Origin: Symsagittifera roscoffensis
Lineage: Eukaryota; Xenacoelomorpha; Acoela; Convolutidae
DNA length: 64,000 bases
NCBI RefSeq assembly: GCF_963678635.1
Contig: NC_087071.1
Coordinates: 7,703,624 to 7,767,623, forward strand
Direction of reading: 5' to 3'
The notes beneath the pieces are model-generated. The model was not told the DNA's origin, ran no database searches, and was given only the letters and a program-made list of their open reading frames with translations. Below, piece after piece: positions 53,801-63,939 of this stretch. The translations under genes were made by a program, and so were the position numbers. Numbering within the stretch: the stretch's first letter is position 1; the number at the start of each line of letters is the position of its first letter.

Positions 53801-55219
53801 CAAATGGAAATTGTATGTAAGTTTTTTTTTGCCGAAAATTTTCTTTTAATTATGACCATACTATGACCGGCAAAAATGTATGATAATTGTATGTTCAGCA
53901 ATTTTTTATAGACTTGGTTAATGAAAGTGTGTGACTAGCATTTTTGGTCTATGGAGATCAACCCGGGCTATCAGTAGAAGTCGATGGACTAAATTCAATA
54001 CCAATGGGATAAATCATTGGTGCCTTTCGTTCTTTGTTATTGTGTTTGCTATTAATGTGTTTAGGTTGAGTTGAGTGCCCTCGTGCCGAAGTACAATGAG
54101 ACAGTGGACGCTACGCTGGAGAGTTTCATCTACCAGGTGAAATTGACTGACAACCTCATGGCTGGACTGGATTGGAACAAAGTCAAAGGTACGGCAGTGA
54201 CCTCTCTTGGTATCCTTAGTATCCTTGATGCTGTAGATTCTGCTTCAAGCAATATTGTAGTTTTGCTTTGGACTATTTTCTAACCAGAAGGCTTTTGCTT
54301 TCAAAAATTTTCTAACCACGAAATGGCACCTCTTAGATCCATCTTAACTTAATATAAAATCATCCATAGCTGGAATTCGTCGTTCACTCAAAAACAAATA
54401 TGTATGTTTTTTGTTAGTTGAATTAATTACTTCAGCCGTGGATGGTTTACATATATTTGAGATGGATCTAAGCTTTCTCTCAAAGATTTCGATAAATTTT
54501 GAAATTAAGCTAATAATATAGTGCTGTTAATAAAAAACGGACCACAACCTTACCCTGAAAGCATCATGCATTGTTGAGCTCACGAAATGTTAAAGCCGAG
54601 AATTTGAGAGAAATTGGTGCAAATATTGTCTTCTGTAAGATGAGACGCCCCCTCCTCTTAGAAATTTTGTGAAATTAATTAAGGCGAGTTAGATCAGATC
54701 CTAAATATAGAATCAGAATTTTTTTTTCACTTAAAAGTTTCGTTTTTGTTTTTATGTTATTGTTGAAAAAAAGTACACATTTCTGAAAATAAGTTACAAA
54801 TAATTACTTTATTTCAAAAATTTTTAGGCATTGAACTCACTTGGGTGGACGGAATCATTTCAAACGAAGTTGAGAAAGAGTTTCAAGATGGCCACAACCA
54901 ATTGGACTTAACCGGCTCAGGCTCCAGTTCCAAAATCCCTCTCTTACAAAAAGTGCAACCTGAATCCAGCAAACATGACTCACTTGTTGAACTATCTTCA
55001 CACGATACAGTTTTTGTGAATGAAGTTCGACTGAACGAGTTTAAAATGATATTAACTAAACATGGATTACCGGCCGAGTTTATAATGGGCGTTTTAGTTG
55101 TTAATAACAGAGTGGCCGTTAAAAGACTAAAAAGCGGGCATATTTCGATTGAAGGATGTCTTTGTGAAGATTATTATAAAGTGAGAGAACTTTTGTACCA
55201 ACAGTTTGCTGTGCTGTAA
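32864..55219 (+). CDS. CPSF2: CPSF2, cleavage and polyadenylation specificity factor 100 kDa subunit, 16 exons
   Basis: Join 32,864-32,935; 33,425-33,557; 34,039-34,223; 34,713-34,811; 43,169-43,266; 43,819-43,970; 44,436-44,571; 45,217-45,388; 45,666-45,821; 47,852-47,936; 48,457-48,607; 49,932-50,018; 50,836-50,974; 51,538-51,762; 54,065-54,188; 54,828-55,219. These sum to 2,406 nt, 801 residues plus stop (human about 782), with phases consistent at all 15 junctions. Start is [12 protein letters not shown], the usual CPSF100 N-terminus. Landmarks: [19 protein letters not shown] (the lost metal-binding site typical of CPSF100), [46 protein letters not shown] (beta-CASP), [22 protein letters not shown], and [17 protein letters not shown] at the end. 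CPSF100 pairs with the endonuclease CPSF73 and symplekin in pre-mRNA 3' processing. Residues around exon 11 are acidic and Gly-rich, a variable linker in this family. Confidence 0.95.
34264..34663 (+). repeat. R1 copy filling CPSF2 intron 3
   Basis: Occupies nearly all of the 489 bp intron, starting about 40 nt after the donor and ending about 50 nt before the acceptor. Confidence 0.75.
35544..38603 (+). repeat. Tandem A units, about 1.02-1.08 kb, three copies
   Basis: Copies start at 35,544, 36,565 and 37,644, with GTTTACACCTATGAT as the opening phrase. Copy 3 has lost about 100 bp near 38,085. Each unit contains a diverged R1-like segment (GATCCAGTTTTCTCAAATTGG). A fourth, 5'-shortened copy lies at 40,969-41,716. 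Confidence 0.85.
38604..39356 (+). repeat. B unit, copy 1
   Basis: Opens with GATATCATTTAGACAGTTTGAG; contains AGCCAATCAGATTTC, a phrase also found at 47,985 and 60,885. Copies 2 and 3 lie at 40,197-40,928 and 41,717-42,66x. Confidence 0.8.
39357..40196. other. GC-rich 840 bp block of unknown origin
   Basis: Clearly more GC-rich than the intron around it. It splits the duplication pattern between B copies 1 and 2. It contains CACTAGT-TAG-ACTAGTG, a near-palindrome GACGCACGCAGTGCGCGTC, and AACTGACAGTTGGAAAA (39,670), which is the inverse of the R1 terminal hairpin. Short open stretches on both strands (for example minus 39,823-40,017) match nothing I know. It looks like an inserted mobile sequence. 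Confidence 0.5.
40197..40928 (+). repeat. B unit, copy 2 (5' shortened)
   Basis: Begins inside the unit at TTCAGGGATAAAATCAGTCCG and ends at AAGCTCCCCTGCC, next to the exon 5 fragment. Confidence 0.8.
40929..40968 (+). repeat. 40 bp fragment of CPSF2 exon 5 inside intron 4
   Basis: Identical to 43,225-43,264 over all 40 bases (GGAGAGACACTTGAACGG... to CATGTCC). It lacks the exon's donor and acceptor, so it is not a usable exon. It sits at the junction of B copy 2 and A copy 4. Confidence 0.95.
40969..41716 (+). repeat. A unit, copy 4 (5' shortened)
   Basis: Opens at TCAGTGTCGAGAAAAACATG, which lies inside the complete A units near 36,890 and 37,970. Confidence 0.8.
41717..42665 (+). repeat. 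B unit, copy 3
   Basis: Nearly identical to copy 1 for its first 700 bp and to copy 2 beyond that, with extra sequence at its 3' end. The right border is approximate. Confidence 0.75.
43290..43630 (+). repeat. R1 copy in CPSF2 intron 5
   Basis: Covers most of the 552 bp intron. The 5' end is diverged; the AAGGCAAACTCCACTATCGA core and GTTGGCTATG end are clear. Confidence 0.7.
44926..44943 (+). repeat. Run of 18 G in CPSF2 intron 7
   Basis: Uninterrupted G homopolymer. Length may be a sequencing estimate. Confidence 0.9.
46335..46520 (+). repeat. Possible tRNA-like SINE remnant in intron 9
   Basis: TGGCTGATTGGTTAG followed by GCGTGAGACTC resembles a tRNA A box and D arm; a second A-box-like GATAGAGCGTC follows near 46,457. 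No intact B box. Confidence 0.3.
47330..47675 (+). repeat. R1 copy in CPSF2 intron 9
   Basis: Ends about 180 nt before the exon 10 acceptor; terminal hairpin partly decayed. Confidence 0.75.
48608..49931 (+). other. CPSF2 intron 11 with a GC donor
   Basis: The donor reads AG|GCAAGA. Only this site keeps the frame from the ...EKLWKN residues into exon 12, and no GT lies nearby in phase. GC-AG introns are a known minor class spliced by the major spliceosome. Confidence 0.75.
49447..49895 (+). repeat. R1 copy at the 3' end of CPSF2 intron 11
   Basis: Intact terminal hairpin at 49,874-49,888. The copy ends about 37 nt before exon 12, so the branch point may lie at or just after its end. Confidence 0.8.
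50580..50818 (-). repeat. tRNA-derived SINE, antisense, at the CPSF2 exon 13 acceptor
   Basis: On the minus strand a tRNA-like head has an A box TGGTGAAGTGG (50,791-50,806 on the + strand) and a B box ATGTTCGAGGCCC (50,752-50,766). The acceptor-stem ends do not pair, so it is not a tRNA gene. The SINE body runs leftward to about 50,580. Its 5' end is 18 nt from exon 13. Confidence 0.65.
51802..52243 (+). repeat. R1 copy in CPSF2 intron 14, first
   Basis: Starts about 40 nt after the donor with the full TTAAGAGTAATGAACGTAG opening. Confidence 0.8.
52729..53137 (+). repeat. R1 copy in CPSF2 intron 14, second
   Basis: Diverged 5' end; the central core and CTGTTGGCTATGTT end are clear. Confidence 0.75.
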
Positions 55220-55620
55220 TGATGGAAGTGTTTTTCTGAACAAGCCAATATGTTGGTTAATAGAAAACAAAATATGCGGGTCTTAAGACGATTTAAAACT
55301 TTTTTCATTTTGAAACGAGTGTAGATTTACTTTTTATTTTTCCTCAGCACAAGACAACGTTTTTGAACTAATATTCAAAACTATACATATTGAGAAGCTT
55401 CAATTGAGATTTTTTTGTTCTGGGCTAAAAACTTGAGCTCACATATTGGCCTGTTGAAATTTATGTCTCAGACCTGAATAAAAATATGAGAGACAGTTTG
55501 ACGTATTTATTATATTGCATTCTTTTCTGAATTTGATGTTGATTGCTGTTGATCTTGATATGTTTATTTTGGCTGCAAAACGAATTCAATAAAGCTTAGT
55601 AGCGTATTTTTCCTCTCAAA
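55220..55620 (+). other. CPSF2 3' UTR and poly(A) signals
   Basis: GAATAAAAATATG near 55,477 and CAATAAAGC near 55,588 are the two candidate poly(A) signals after the stop at 55,219. Confidence 0.5.
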
Positions 55621-56630
55621 ATTCGGGAGTAAATCTGTATATTTCAAACTAGAGCCTAAATCGGAAGGTTTTCTAAGTTCGTCAATTCGATTAGGTGATA
55701 GTTTGAACACCGATGAATGTAGGTAGGTCATACCTTAAACTTAAATTTTCTTTCAAAAAGATAGGGTTTAAGTCTAATCATTTAAACTTATCTTCAAATC
55801 TTTGTAAAAACAAACTTTCTCAAAGCTTTATATTATAGCTCTTTAAAACAGCTTAACGCTTTGTCGCTCTCCTTAACAAAATTGACGTTTATCAAATCAG
55901 AATATGAATAGCAACAATGTTAGCAACTTACAACCCCCATCAGAGTTTAAAAAATATTAAGCTTGTTCCAAATTCGATTTGCTTTTATCACCAACTTTCG
56001 GAAATTTAACTGATTTTTTTTTGGTTTTTTGCCTGGCTTAATGCATCACATTGTTCTTCATTGACTTTTTCAACTTTTATTCATCTTCAGTCGGTAAAAG
56101 GAAGGCAAGTTACGCTCTCGAATATTTATATAAAAAATTGAAATGGAACAAAAATTGCAATCGATATTCAGTTTTATGCATGCAATTAAGAGTCCCTGAA
56201 TGTAGCTCATACTCATAAAGGTCCGGTGTTTTTTTTCAGGAAAAATCTTGCAATTTGTTCTGGCTGAAATTTACTTTTTCGCTCTCTTACCTTTGAATTC
56301 TTTTTATGTTTCTATCCTATGTTAAAAGGAAGGCAAACACCACCATCAATTAGAGCATTTTACAAGGGGATTTTGCAGCGGAAGAAAATCATCCAGGTAT
56401 CCAGTTTCAAAGTGGGTTGCATTAATCAAATAGGTGTCAACCATAAATAGTTAATGAAATTTAATTAACTTCGAGCAGATATAATTTTCTTTGAATTACT
56501 AACTTATTTTTTTTTATTCTTTGCGTTCATTTAGTTTTTTTTTCAACCGTATGTTGGCTATGTTATAAGTTGGAATTTATTCACCCAATGTTTCGTCAAA
56601 TTGATTTTATCTTTTTGAATAGCTTGCAAT
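55621..56630 (+). other. AT-rich intergenic with R1 remnants
   Basis: A diverged A-type segment at about 56,040-56,185 and an R1 copy at 56,186-56,573. Nothing else supported. Confidence 0.6.
56186..56573 (+). repeat. R1 copy downstream of CPSF2
   Basis: Diverged, but the opening TTAAGAGT, AAGGAAGGCAAAC core and GTTGGCTATGTT end are present. Confidence 0.65.
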
Positions 56631-56631
56631 T

Positions 56632-57770
56632 TTTTTTACTTTATGGGAGGAATAAACGCTCTCCAATAAAAAAAATAGAACACTCGAAAAAATTATTTCA
56701 TTGTCGATGGCGTTTTTAATTTCCTAGCAAAAGTGTGATACGAATATTTTGATGAATTCTGCTCTAGTTGGATTGTTTTATCAAAAAAAGTGACTGCGAA
56801 ACACTCTTGACAACCATAAATGGCTCAGATGTATTTTGAGATGAATACGAGAAATTAAAAAAAAACATCGTTCGTTTCTTCGATTTCCTTGAAACTTGAT
56901 TATTTTCATAGCAATTTTATTTACTTATGGAAGGAAGAAACGCTCTCCAATAAAAAAAAATAGAAGACTCGAAAAAATTATTTCATTGTCGATGGCGTTT
57001 TTAATTTCCTAGCAGAAGTGTGATACATATATTTTGATGAATTCTGCTCTAGTTGGATTGTTTTATCAAAAAAAGTGACTGCGAAACACTCTTGACAACC
57101 ATAAATGGCTCAGATGTATTTTGAGATGAATACGAGAAATTAAAAAAAAACATCGTTCGTTTCTTCGATTTCCTTAAAACTTGATTATTTTCATAGCAAT
57201 TTTATTTACTTTATGGGAGGAATAAACGCTCTCCAATAAAAAAAATAGAAGACTCGAAAAAATTATTTCATTGTCGATGGCGTTTTTAATTTCCTAGCAG
57301 AAGTGTGATACATATATTTTGATGAATTCTGCTCTAGTTGAATTGTTTTATCAAAAAAGTGACTGCGAAACACTCTTGACAACCATAAATGGCTCAGATG
57401 TATTTTGAGATGAATACGAGAAATTAAAAAAAAAACATCGTTCGTTTCTTCGATTTCCTTAAAACTTGATTATTTTCAAAGCAATTTTTTTTTACTTTAT
57501 GGGAGGAATAAACGCTCTCCAATAAAAAAAATAGACGACTCGAAAAAATTATTTCATTGTCGATGGCGTTTTTAATTTCCTAGCAGAAGTGTGATACATA
57601 TATTTTGATGAAATCTGCTCTAGTTGGATTGTTTTATCAAAAAAAGTGACTGCGAAACACTCTTGACAACCATAAATGGCTCAGATGTATTTTGAGACGA
57701 ATACGAAAAATTAAAAAAAAACATCGTTTGTTTCTTCGATTTCCTTAAAACTTGATTATTTTCATAATTA
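56632..57770 (+). repeat. Tandem array, four units of about 286 bp
   Basis: CGCTCTCC recurs at 56,657, 56,941, 57,227 and 57,513 (periods 284, 286, 286). The units differ by only a few bases, so the array is young. No ORF. Confidence 0.95.
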
Positions 57771-60700
57771 AGATTCATTTTAAAACTTGCAGACGAGACT
57801 CCGCGGAAGTTCAACTTTTAAGCTGATCAAAACTCAGTCGTATACGTGAAACTATTTCAAAATCCAAATCTTCAAAGTATTTTTGTTGTCTTCCAAATGA
57901 ATTTACTTTGTAAATATATTTATTGGGTTGCAGTTTCGATTTTTTCGGTTTGATTTTTCTATGATAACTGCAGAATCAAAATCACAACTCTTTTTTTATT
58001 TTTCAGCGTAGAACCGTCAAAGCTATTGGAAACTTAATGTTTAAATTTGGAAGCTTAATGTATTTGGTATCTACAAATACTATTCAATTAAGTTTTTTTA
58101 CTGTCGGAAGTTTTTCGTCCAATCGGCCTACTTTTTGTTCTTTTAGTTATAAGAGATTGTTTTGAATAGTGAGTACTTCCCGTTTTCTAATAATTAGCAT
58201 TTATCCACCTTTTTATCGCCTTATTACACAAGCAAAGTTTGTGTGATACTATGAACTCTTTTTTTTTCCAAGCTCAATGGCAAATATTAGTGTTAACTTT
58301 GAAAATTTTCTTATATTGCAGTATGTGCCTAAGACAAATAACCAGCTATTAAATAAAACCAATGTTAAGAGTTTTAAAGCAGGCTTGCATATTACGCAGG
58401 ATTGGTTGTTTTTAATGAAATTTTTCGTATACTAGTTAGAATGCGTCCGCTCTATAAATTGAGGCGTGTTTGTCGGTAAATTTCCTTTTCAATTTGACTG
58501 GTACTGCTAACGCGTCATAATTGACTTGAGTCACTTAGCATTTATGTAGACTCATAATTGGCGCGCATCACTCAAGAAATTATGCAGACTCAAAGTTTTA
58601 CTCATTCAGCTTTTCACAGTAGCGTTATCGATCATATTTTTGCTATGAATCGTCACACAATGTTTTCAATTAAAAAAATTGCGAAGACTTGCCCTAGCTA
58701 AAAACAGCTAATTTTTTCCATATAAAAAAAATTGATTGCTTTTGGCACAAAATTTGAGTTATAATGAAAAAAAAGTAGCTTGATGATCAAACAAACAAAA
58801 TATCATATGGCGTCTTTACAAAAATGGTGGTGCATTTTTTTTCTAAAATGACGTTTATTGGTTTTTACTTCTGTTTTATTTAGAAAAAATTGAAGCCTAG
58901 AATTTGAGTGAATTTAAACAAAGGGTGAAAAATATTGTGAATTCATTTACTAAATTTAAATTCCATCCACAGTTTGGTCAAAACGCTAACTGACATATCT
59001 GACGTTTGTTTTTCACTTATTTGCCAAAAAAGAACAAAAAATTAAGAACAAAAGAAGTTTGACTAACATACGAATTTTGGGACTCGAATTTAGGTATTTT
59101 GTTTTCGGTTTCCGTATAATTTCTTTTAAATTTTTTCAAGCATCAAAAGCACAAAACCAACAGTTGAGATTACCTGAAACCATTACCTTGTTAAAAATAT
59201 AATATATCTTTCACAAATAAAAATTGTAGTTTTCTCGCAAGGTTTGCTTTGGAAAAAGTTACCAAGATCTGAATCTAATTCATAAAAGAAATAGTACAAT
59301 TGGAATACTTAGTTTTAACGCCATCATATTGCTTAAAGACGTCTTTCAATCAAATCTATGCAAAAACCCAAAATGATTCAGAGTCGAAAAAATATTATTG
59401 AACCCTAACCGAAACTTAGCGCTTCTTTAGTGAAACTTTCAGTAATTAACAGTTAGCTATTGGGCTGAAGGTTTAAAAAAAATTAAAATTAAACGCTAAC
59501 TTTGGTTCAAAACGGCTGTTTAACACAGTAATTTGATCTAATAAATGGGTTTGAAGATCTTGTTATTCATATGAAACTCATTTTTCTGTGATTTTCTCCC
59601 TCACTTAAGCAAGGTAAATTTTCTAGAAGATTAAGAATGCTGGCTACGAAAAACTGAAAAACTAAGCAACTATTAAAAAATTGTTCACTAATTTTTAGAA
59701 AGTCTGCAATAAAAAATTTGACATTTTTTTGTTGGTATTCATTTCATGCTAGACTTCAGTCTACCAAAGTTTCATGGATTTCTGGTGCCAATTACAAAAT
59801 ACATATGGTAAAATTCGAACTCCCCCTAAATCCGCTACTGATTCCATGCCAGTTGACTGCAATGCGTTAGTTTAATTCCAGCATGTATTTGTAATTTGTA
59901 AAAAGAAACTACGAAGTTTGCTGTGAAATTTTTGATTGGCTTTGTTTCTGTAAATACAAGTGAGGTTCAATTTTTGTTTGAGACGTTGTTTTGTGTATGT
60001 TCTGGTTTGATTTCGCATTGAACTGCACTACATGATTTAATTACACTACAATAAACAATTTTTTCAATTGGACAATGTCCAAATCAACATCCAATTTTTT
60101 GTGTCCGGCAGAGTATTTTTTTAAAAAATTTGGTTACTAATGGTTTTAGAATAGCGAGCTTCTTACACCAGCAAAAAGTTTAGAAATGCATTTGAAATTA
60201 TATGTGATTTCAAAGTGATTTCAAATTTTATGTTTATTTTTAAAACCTACTGTTGTAATTGTCGAAACTGTTTTTACTGTCTTCTCTGAACAAATGTTCA
60301 AATAGAGTAAAAGTTTGAGCTAATACAGGTTGGATTCTGACTTTTGAAGAAATTTTCAAAGGCTTAGAATTGAGCGACATAGCTAGAAGATATTTGAAAG
60401 AATGTCAGTGAACTTAAATGGCAAAAACATTAGAGCTGAAAATTTTCATTTATTGCGTTTTATAGAAAGCTAATATACCGCCTTAGGTCTTTTCCATATT
60501 CAAAAACATAATTCGATTGAAACTTTCCGATTCATTAATAACCAATTTGAGAAAATTGAATAAACGCTAACTTTTGATTCCGACAGAAAATCTTAAAGTT
60601 TAAGCGTACATTTTGAAAAACATCACTCGCTCATTTTTTTGGCCTCGTGCGCATTTTTGTTGAAATAAAACAGTTTTTCCCTATTAACAGTCGCAGTTTA

Positions 60701-61332
60701 TTAAAAGAAAAAGACTATGAAACCAAAAATCAAACCACAAGAAAACTAAAATTGAACTGAACGTGGATACATGTTGAGAACTTTCTTTGTGAAAAAAATG
60801 AAAGAAGCCCACACGAGGGAACTAGAGTTTTCCTAGATGGTGGCTTTCACGCGGAAAGGACCAAAACTTCGAAACTTTTGCAGCCAATCAGAACTCTGTG
60901 TTCATAAATTCGAAGGAAATAGATGACGAGGTAGCTCAGTTTTTAACAATTTAAACGGCTTTGATTGGTTGAAATATGTTGCGCAATTGGTCATTCTTTC
61001 TTTCATTTTTTCTTTGTAAATCTCAGTAAAATGATCAAAACTATAAGGTTTGAATATATTTTTTTGTCTCATCATATAGTTTTACATCACTTCAAAACAG
61101 ATCAATTTTAACTTCGGAAAAACAGATATGAGTACAGTTAGTTATAACAGCAGTAATTGGTATAATGAACATCGCCAAACAGAATGTTTGTTTGTAAAAT
61201 ATCCATGAGACAACCTGATAAAAAGCACTTAGGGGCAAAATACACCGTCGAGTGCCTACCAATTTTTTCAGGTGATATAGGAAAGGACCTGGTTCATCAA
61301 ACATTGAATCATTATTTGGGAAAAAACACTCG
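57771..61332. other. AT-rich intergenic, little recognised
   Basis: Long AT-rich stretch with many short stops on both strands. A piece near 60,847-60,975 (GCAGCCAATCAGAA) resembles the B-unit phrase. No gene, RNA or intact element seen. Confidence 0.6.
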
Positions 61333-61533
61333 CTAGACTAGACCAGAAACGTTTTTACTATGTTGCATATATTCTCCAACTTGGCCAAACTGTGCATTTT
61401 GTGCATTGTAAGCGGATTCCGCAACAACGACGCTCCCTTTGTTCTTCTTTTGTTTTTTACTTTCCTTTGATCGTTCCCACAAAATTTTCACATGTTTAAA
61501 GACTTCTGGAATCCAGGAACATACAGACACAAA
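61333..61533 (-). CDS. Doubtful minus-strand exon, basic tail
   Basis: On the minus strand, TTCCAG at about 61,513 could be an acceptor for a C-terminal exon that reads VFKHVKILWERSKESK, a Lys-rich run, and ends YMQHSKNVSGLV before a stop at 61,333. It shares no family I know. Codon use looks coding-like but the stretch is short. No joining exon could be phased convincingly. Confidence 0.2.
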   Translation of the reverse strand, partial: FVSVCSWIPEVFKHVKILWERSKESKKQKKNKGSVVVAESAYNAQNAQFGQVGEYMQHSKNVSGLV

Positions 61534-61815
61534 AATGTGCTCGAATCCAGTGCACAATTTGGCCTCGTAATGAAGCTATTTCAATCACTCACAAGTTTTT
61601 TTTTAAAGCTAACCCGATTTAAAATAAGATTATCATGCCTTATGCAGCTTATTCAGAAAACTTGATTAAAAAGTTCATGATCATCAATCGTTTGAGTGCT
61701 TATTCTCATAGTATTCACATTCATCAGAAATTAGAATTATTCACTTCAGAGTTTAGAGTATTCAAGAAACAGGTAATGAACGCTATGAATCTTTCACAGA
61801 ATGGACCAGAAGTTT

Positions 61816-62118
61816 TTATTGAAAATTAAGGAGGCAGTTTGTTAGAACAAATAGAAAGATATAAATCAAAGATGGTCGGGACCTCTGAGCAAACATTTTA
61901 TCTTCAGGGATAATTTCTTTGGATTGTTTTTCAATCGCATCAGGGTCTTCGACAAAACTTCCATATCCACAAAAACTGACCGTAAATGGGTGGCAGCGGT
62001 GCTCGAAAGAGATGCCTACGTATCCAGTTTCCTTGCATTTCACCACGCAGTTTCCAATCAAAGCGGCTCTAAATCTGTTTTGGCAGCAGTCCTTGTTTGG
62101 GATAAAATTATACAGTGA
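61816..62118 (-). CDS. Doubtful minus-strand cysteine-rich ORF
   Basis: Open on the minus strand from about 62,118 to the stop at 61,816 (~100 codons). Six cysteines occur in order (DCC, GNCVVKCK, HRCHP, SFCGYG), then an acidic stretch and a hydrophobic tail (LIYIFLFVLTNCLL) that could be a membrane segment or anchor signal. An AATAAA overlaps the stop on that strand. It could be the last exon of a secreted or anchored protein; I recognise no family, and no upstream exon was found in the window. Confidence 0.3.
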   Translation of the reverse strand, partial: SLYNFIPNKDCCQNRFRAALIGNCVVKCKETGYVGISFEHRCHPFTVSFCGYGSFVEDPDAIEKQSKEIIPEDKMFAQRSRPSLIYIFLFVLTNCLLNFQ

Positions 62119-62645
62119 AATTTATATTTACTTTTTGAACATTGGCGAACATACTATATTTACAAATCATCAAAAAACCTAAAAACTGGTATTTTTCATT
62201 TCAATTACCACAAACATCTGAGTGGGTTCGCATCATTTGCTGAGTGAGCGTATCTAAGTCAATTCCTGCCATAATGTCGATGTTTATATCCTTGTTGCAT
62301 TATGCAAATTTATGGAGCCAGTGTTTTCTTATTTTCATGTTTTCTTATTTTCAAAAAAAAAACACAAAAATCTCCATCCTAGCTAGGTTAATGTCAATTC
62401 ACTCTTGTCAAATTTTCAAAGGAAAAAAAACAGAAAATTTGCTGGCTTTTTAACCAGCAATTTTTCAAATTTTTCCTACACTCACACGTTTTACATTTAT
62501 TATTCTGCATGACATAGTGCGCGGGGATGAAACAAGATTTTTTTTCGAACATATAATCATTTTTATTTTAATTGATGTTCAGGGTCATCAAAATTTAAAA
62601 TATTTTTCAGCAGTGATCATTTTTCGCAAGGTTATTGTGGTACTC

Positions 62646-62890
62646 TGTAGTACTGCTGCCACAGTAACCTTGGAAGTTTGGTTATTTTTATTTGTTATGT
62701 ATTGTTATTATGTATTCGAGGCCAATCTAGCAGGCCTACTTCAGCGGTCATTTGACTGTTGTTATTATCTGGCAGAGAGTGAACAACTAGACCTCTGAAC
62801 AAAAGACTAACACTAGCATGAATCTAAATTTAAAGATATAAATCTTCCTGTTTTCACTTACTTATTAAGAACAAAGTATTGGATATCACA
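62646..62890 (+). mobile_element. Probable 5' LTR of a Mag-like gypsy element
   Basis: Ends CA directly before a TGG primer-binding site. A TG at 62,646 is one possible start, giving about 245 bp. A GATATAAATC near 62,836 could be the promoter. The other LTR lies outside the window, so the left border is a guess. Confidence 0.4.
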
Positions 62891-62908
62891 TGGCGCAGCC
62901 AGCAGGAT
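62891..62908 (+). other. Primer-binding site
   Basis: TGGCGCAGCCAGCAGG follows the CA end of the presumed LTR at once, as a tRNA 3' CCA-primed site should. The tRNA was not identified. Confidence 0.5.
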
Positions 62909-62910
62909 TT

Positions 62911-63939
62911 ATGTCTCAGGATAACACAACCGTCATTAAAATCTCTGTATTTTGGACAACGGCGCATTCGGATCCTCCTTGGAATTTTATGATCTGGTTA
63001 GACCAATTCCTATTGGCAGCTACAGTCAAGGAAAATGTGAATCCCGAAGTATTATTAGAGGAACCGAAAGAAGTCCTGGTAAAGCCGTTCCCAAGACCGG
63101 AGACGCCAAGAGATAACGAAGATGCGCAGGCAGTCACGGATAGAGAAACTAGAGATAGACTGGTGAGAGACAGAGTCCTGTTAGAAAATGAAGAACGAAG
63201 AGCAAGAGGACCTAAGGTCGGTCACAATGCGTACTATAACGAGGTGCAGAAAAGAGTGGCCTCTAGATTATTTTTAGCATTGGACACAGAAGGAAAAAAC
63301 AAATTTGTGCAGAAGAACCCATATACAGAAGTTTCAAAACGCGAATTTAGGGAAATGGTTGAATTAGCAAAAATATCATTTGAAAAAACACAGTGTTACG
63401 TATGAACCTTATAAAAACTGTTCAATCGATCGCAGGAAGCAGGAGAAACGTTGGAGATATTTCATGCAGCACTAACTGCGCAGGCAGTTAGAGCGGAATT
63501 AGGGACACTCAAAAACGAATTAGTCCGCGACATATTTATATCGAAAATGAAGACTACGGCACTGCAGGATACACTGACGTTTGAAACGTTTACTCCGGAT
63601 GAAGTGTTGAAAAGGGCAATAAAATTTGAACAGAGCGAACAAACGCCGCATGAATTTGAAAAATCAAACACAGCTGCTGCAGGTGCAAGTCAAGTTCATG
63701 GGATAATGAAAATCAAACAGGAACCAATCCTGAACGTGGGAAACATGAGCACGAACAGTCGGAGACAATCGAGGGAAAAAAACAAGAGACGAGCAAATGA
63801 CAGAAAGGATGGAAAAAACTATGCAGAAACGAAACCTTGTACTCGATGCGCAAGGCCATTTGGAGAAGGCCATCTGAAAAAATGGCCGGCCATGGGCGAG
63901 ACATGTGAAAAATGTTCTAAACCGTACCACTTTGCATAA
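62911..63939 (+). pseudogene. gag: Broken gag of a Mag-like Ty3/gypsy element, continues past the edge
   Basis: The start is probably ATG 62,911, because the ATG at 62,890 overlaps the primer site. It encodes a capsid-type N-terminal part with FWTTAHSDPPWNFMIWLDQF, which resembles the start of gypsy capsids. Stops occur at 63,403-63,405 (TGA) and a TAA six bases on; the frame between about 63,395 and 63,440 seems shifted and restored by two small indels. The second half has QEAGETLEIFHAAL, typical of gypsy capsids, then a basic linker and a zinc-knuckle pair beginning C-TRC..GHLKKWPAMGETCEKCSKPYHFA, where the first cysteine of the C-P-A block is Trp. It ends at TAA 63,937-63,939, probably another frameshift. 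Pol would lie to the right. Confidence 0.7.

Noticed and set aside
56632-57770. CRISPR-like array
   Set aside because: The whole 286 bp unit repeats, with no short repeat/unique spacer pattern; this is a eukaryotic tandem repeat.
61635-61829. 64-codon + strand ORF near the right end
   Set aside because: Short, no motif, and it overlaps the more convincing minus-strand ORF by its end only; not supported.
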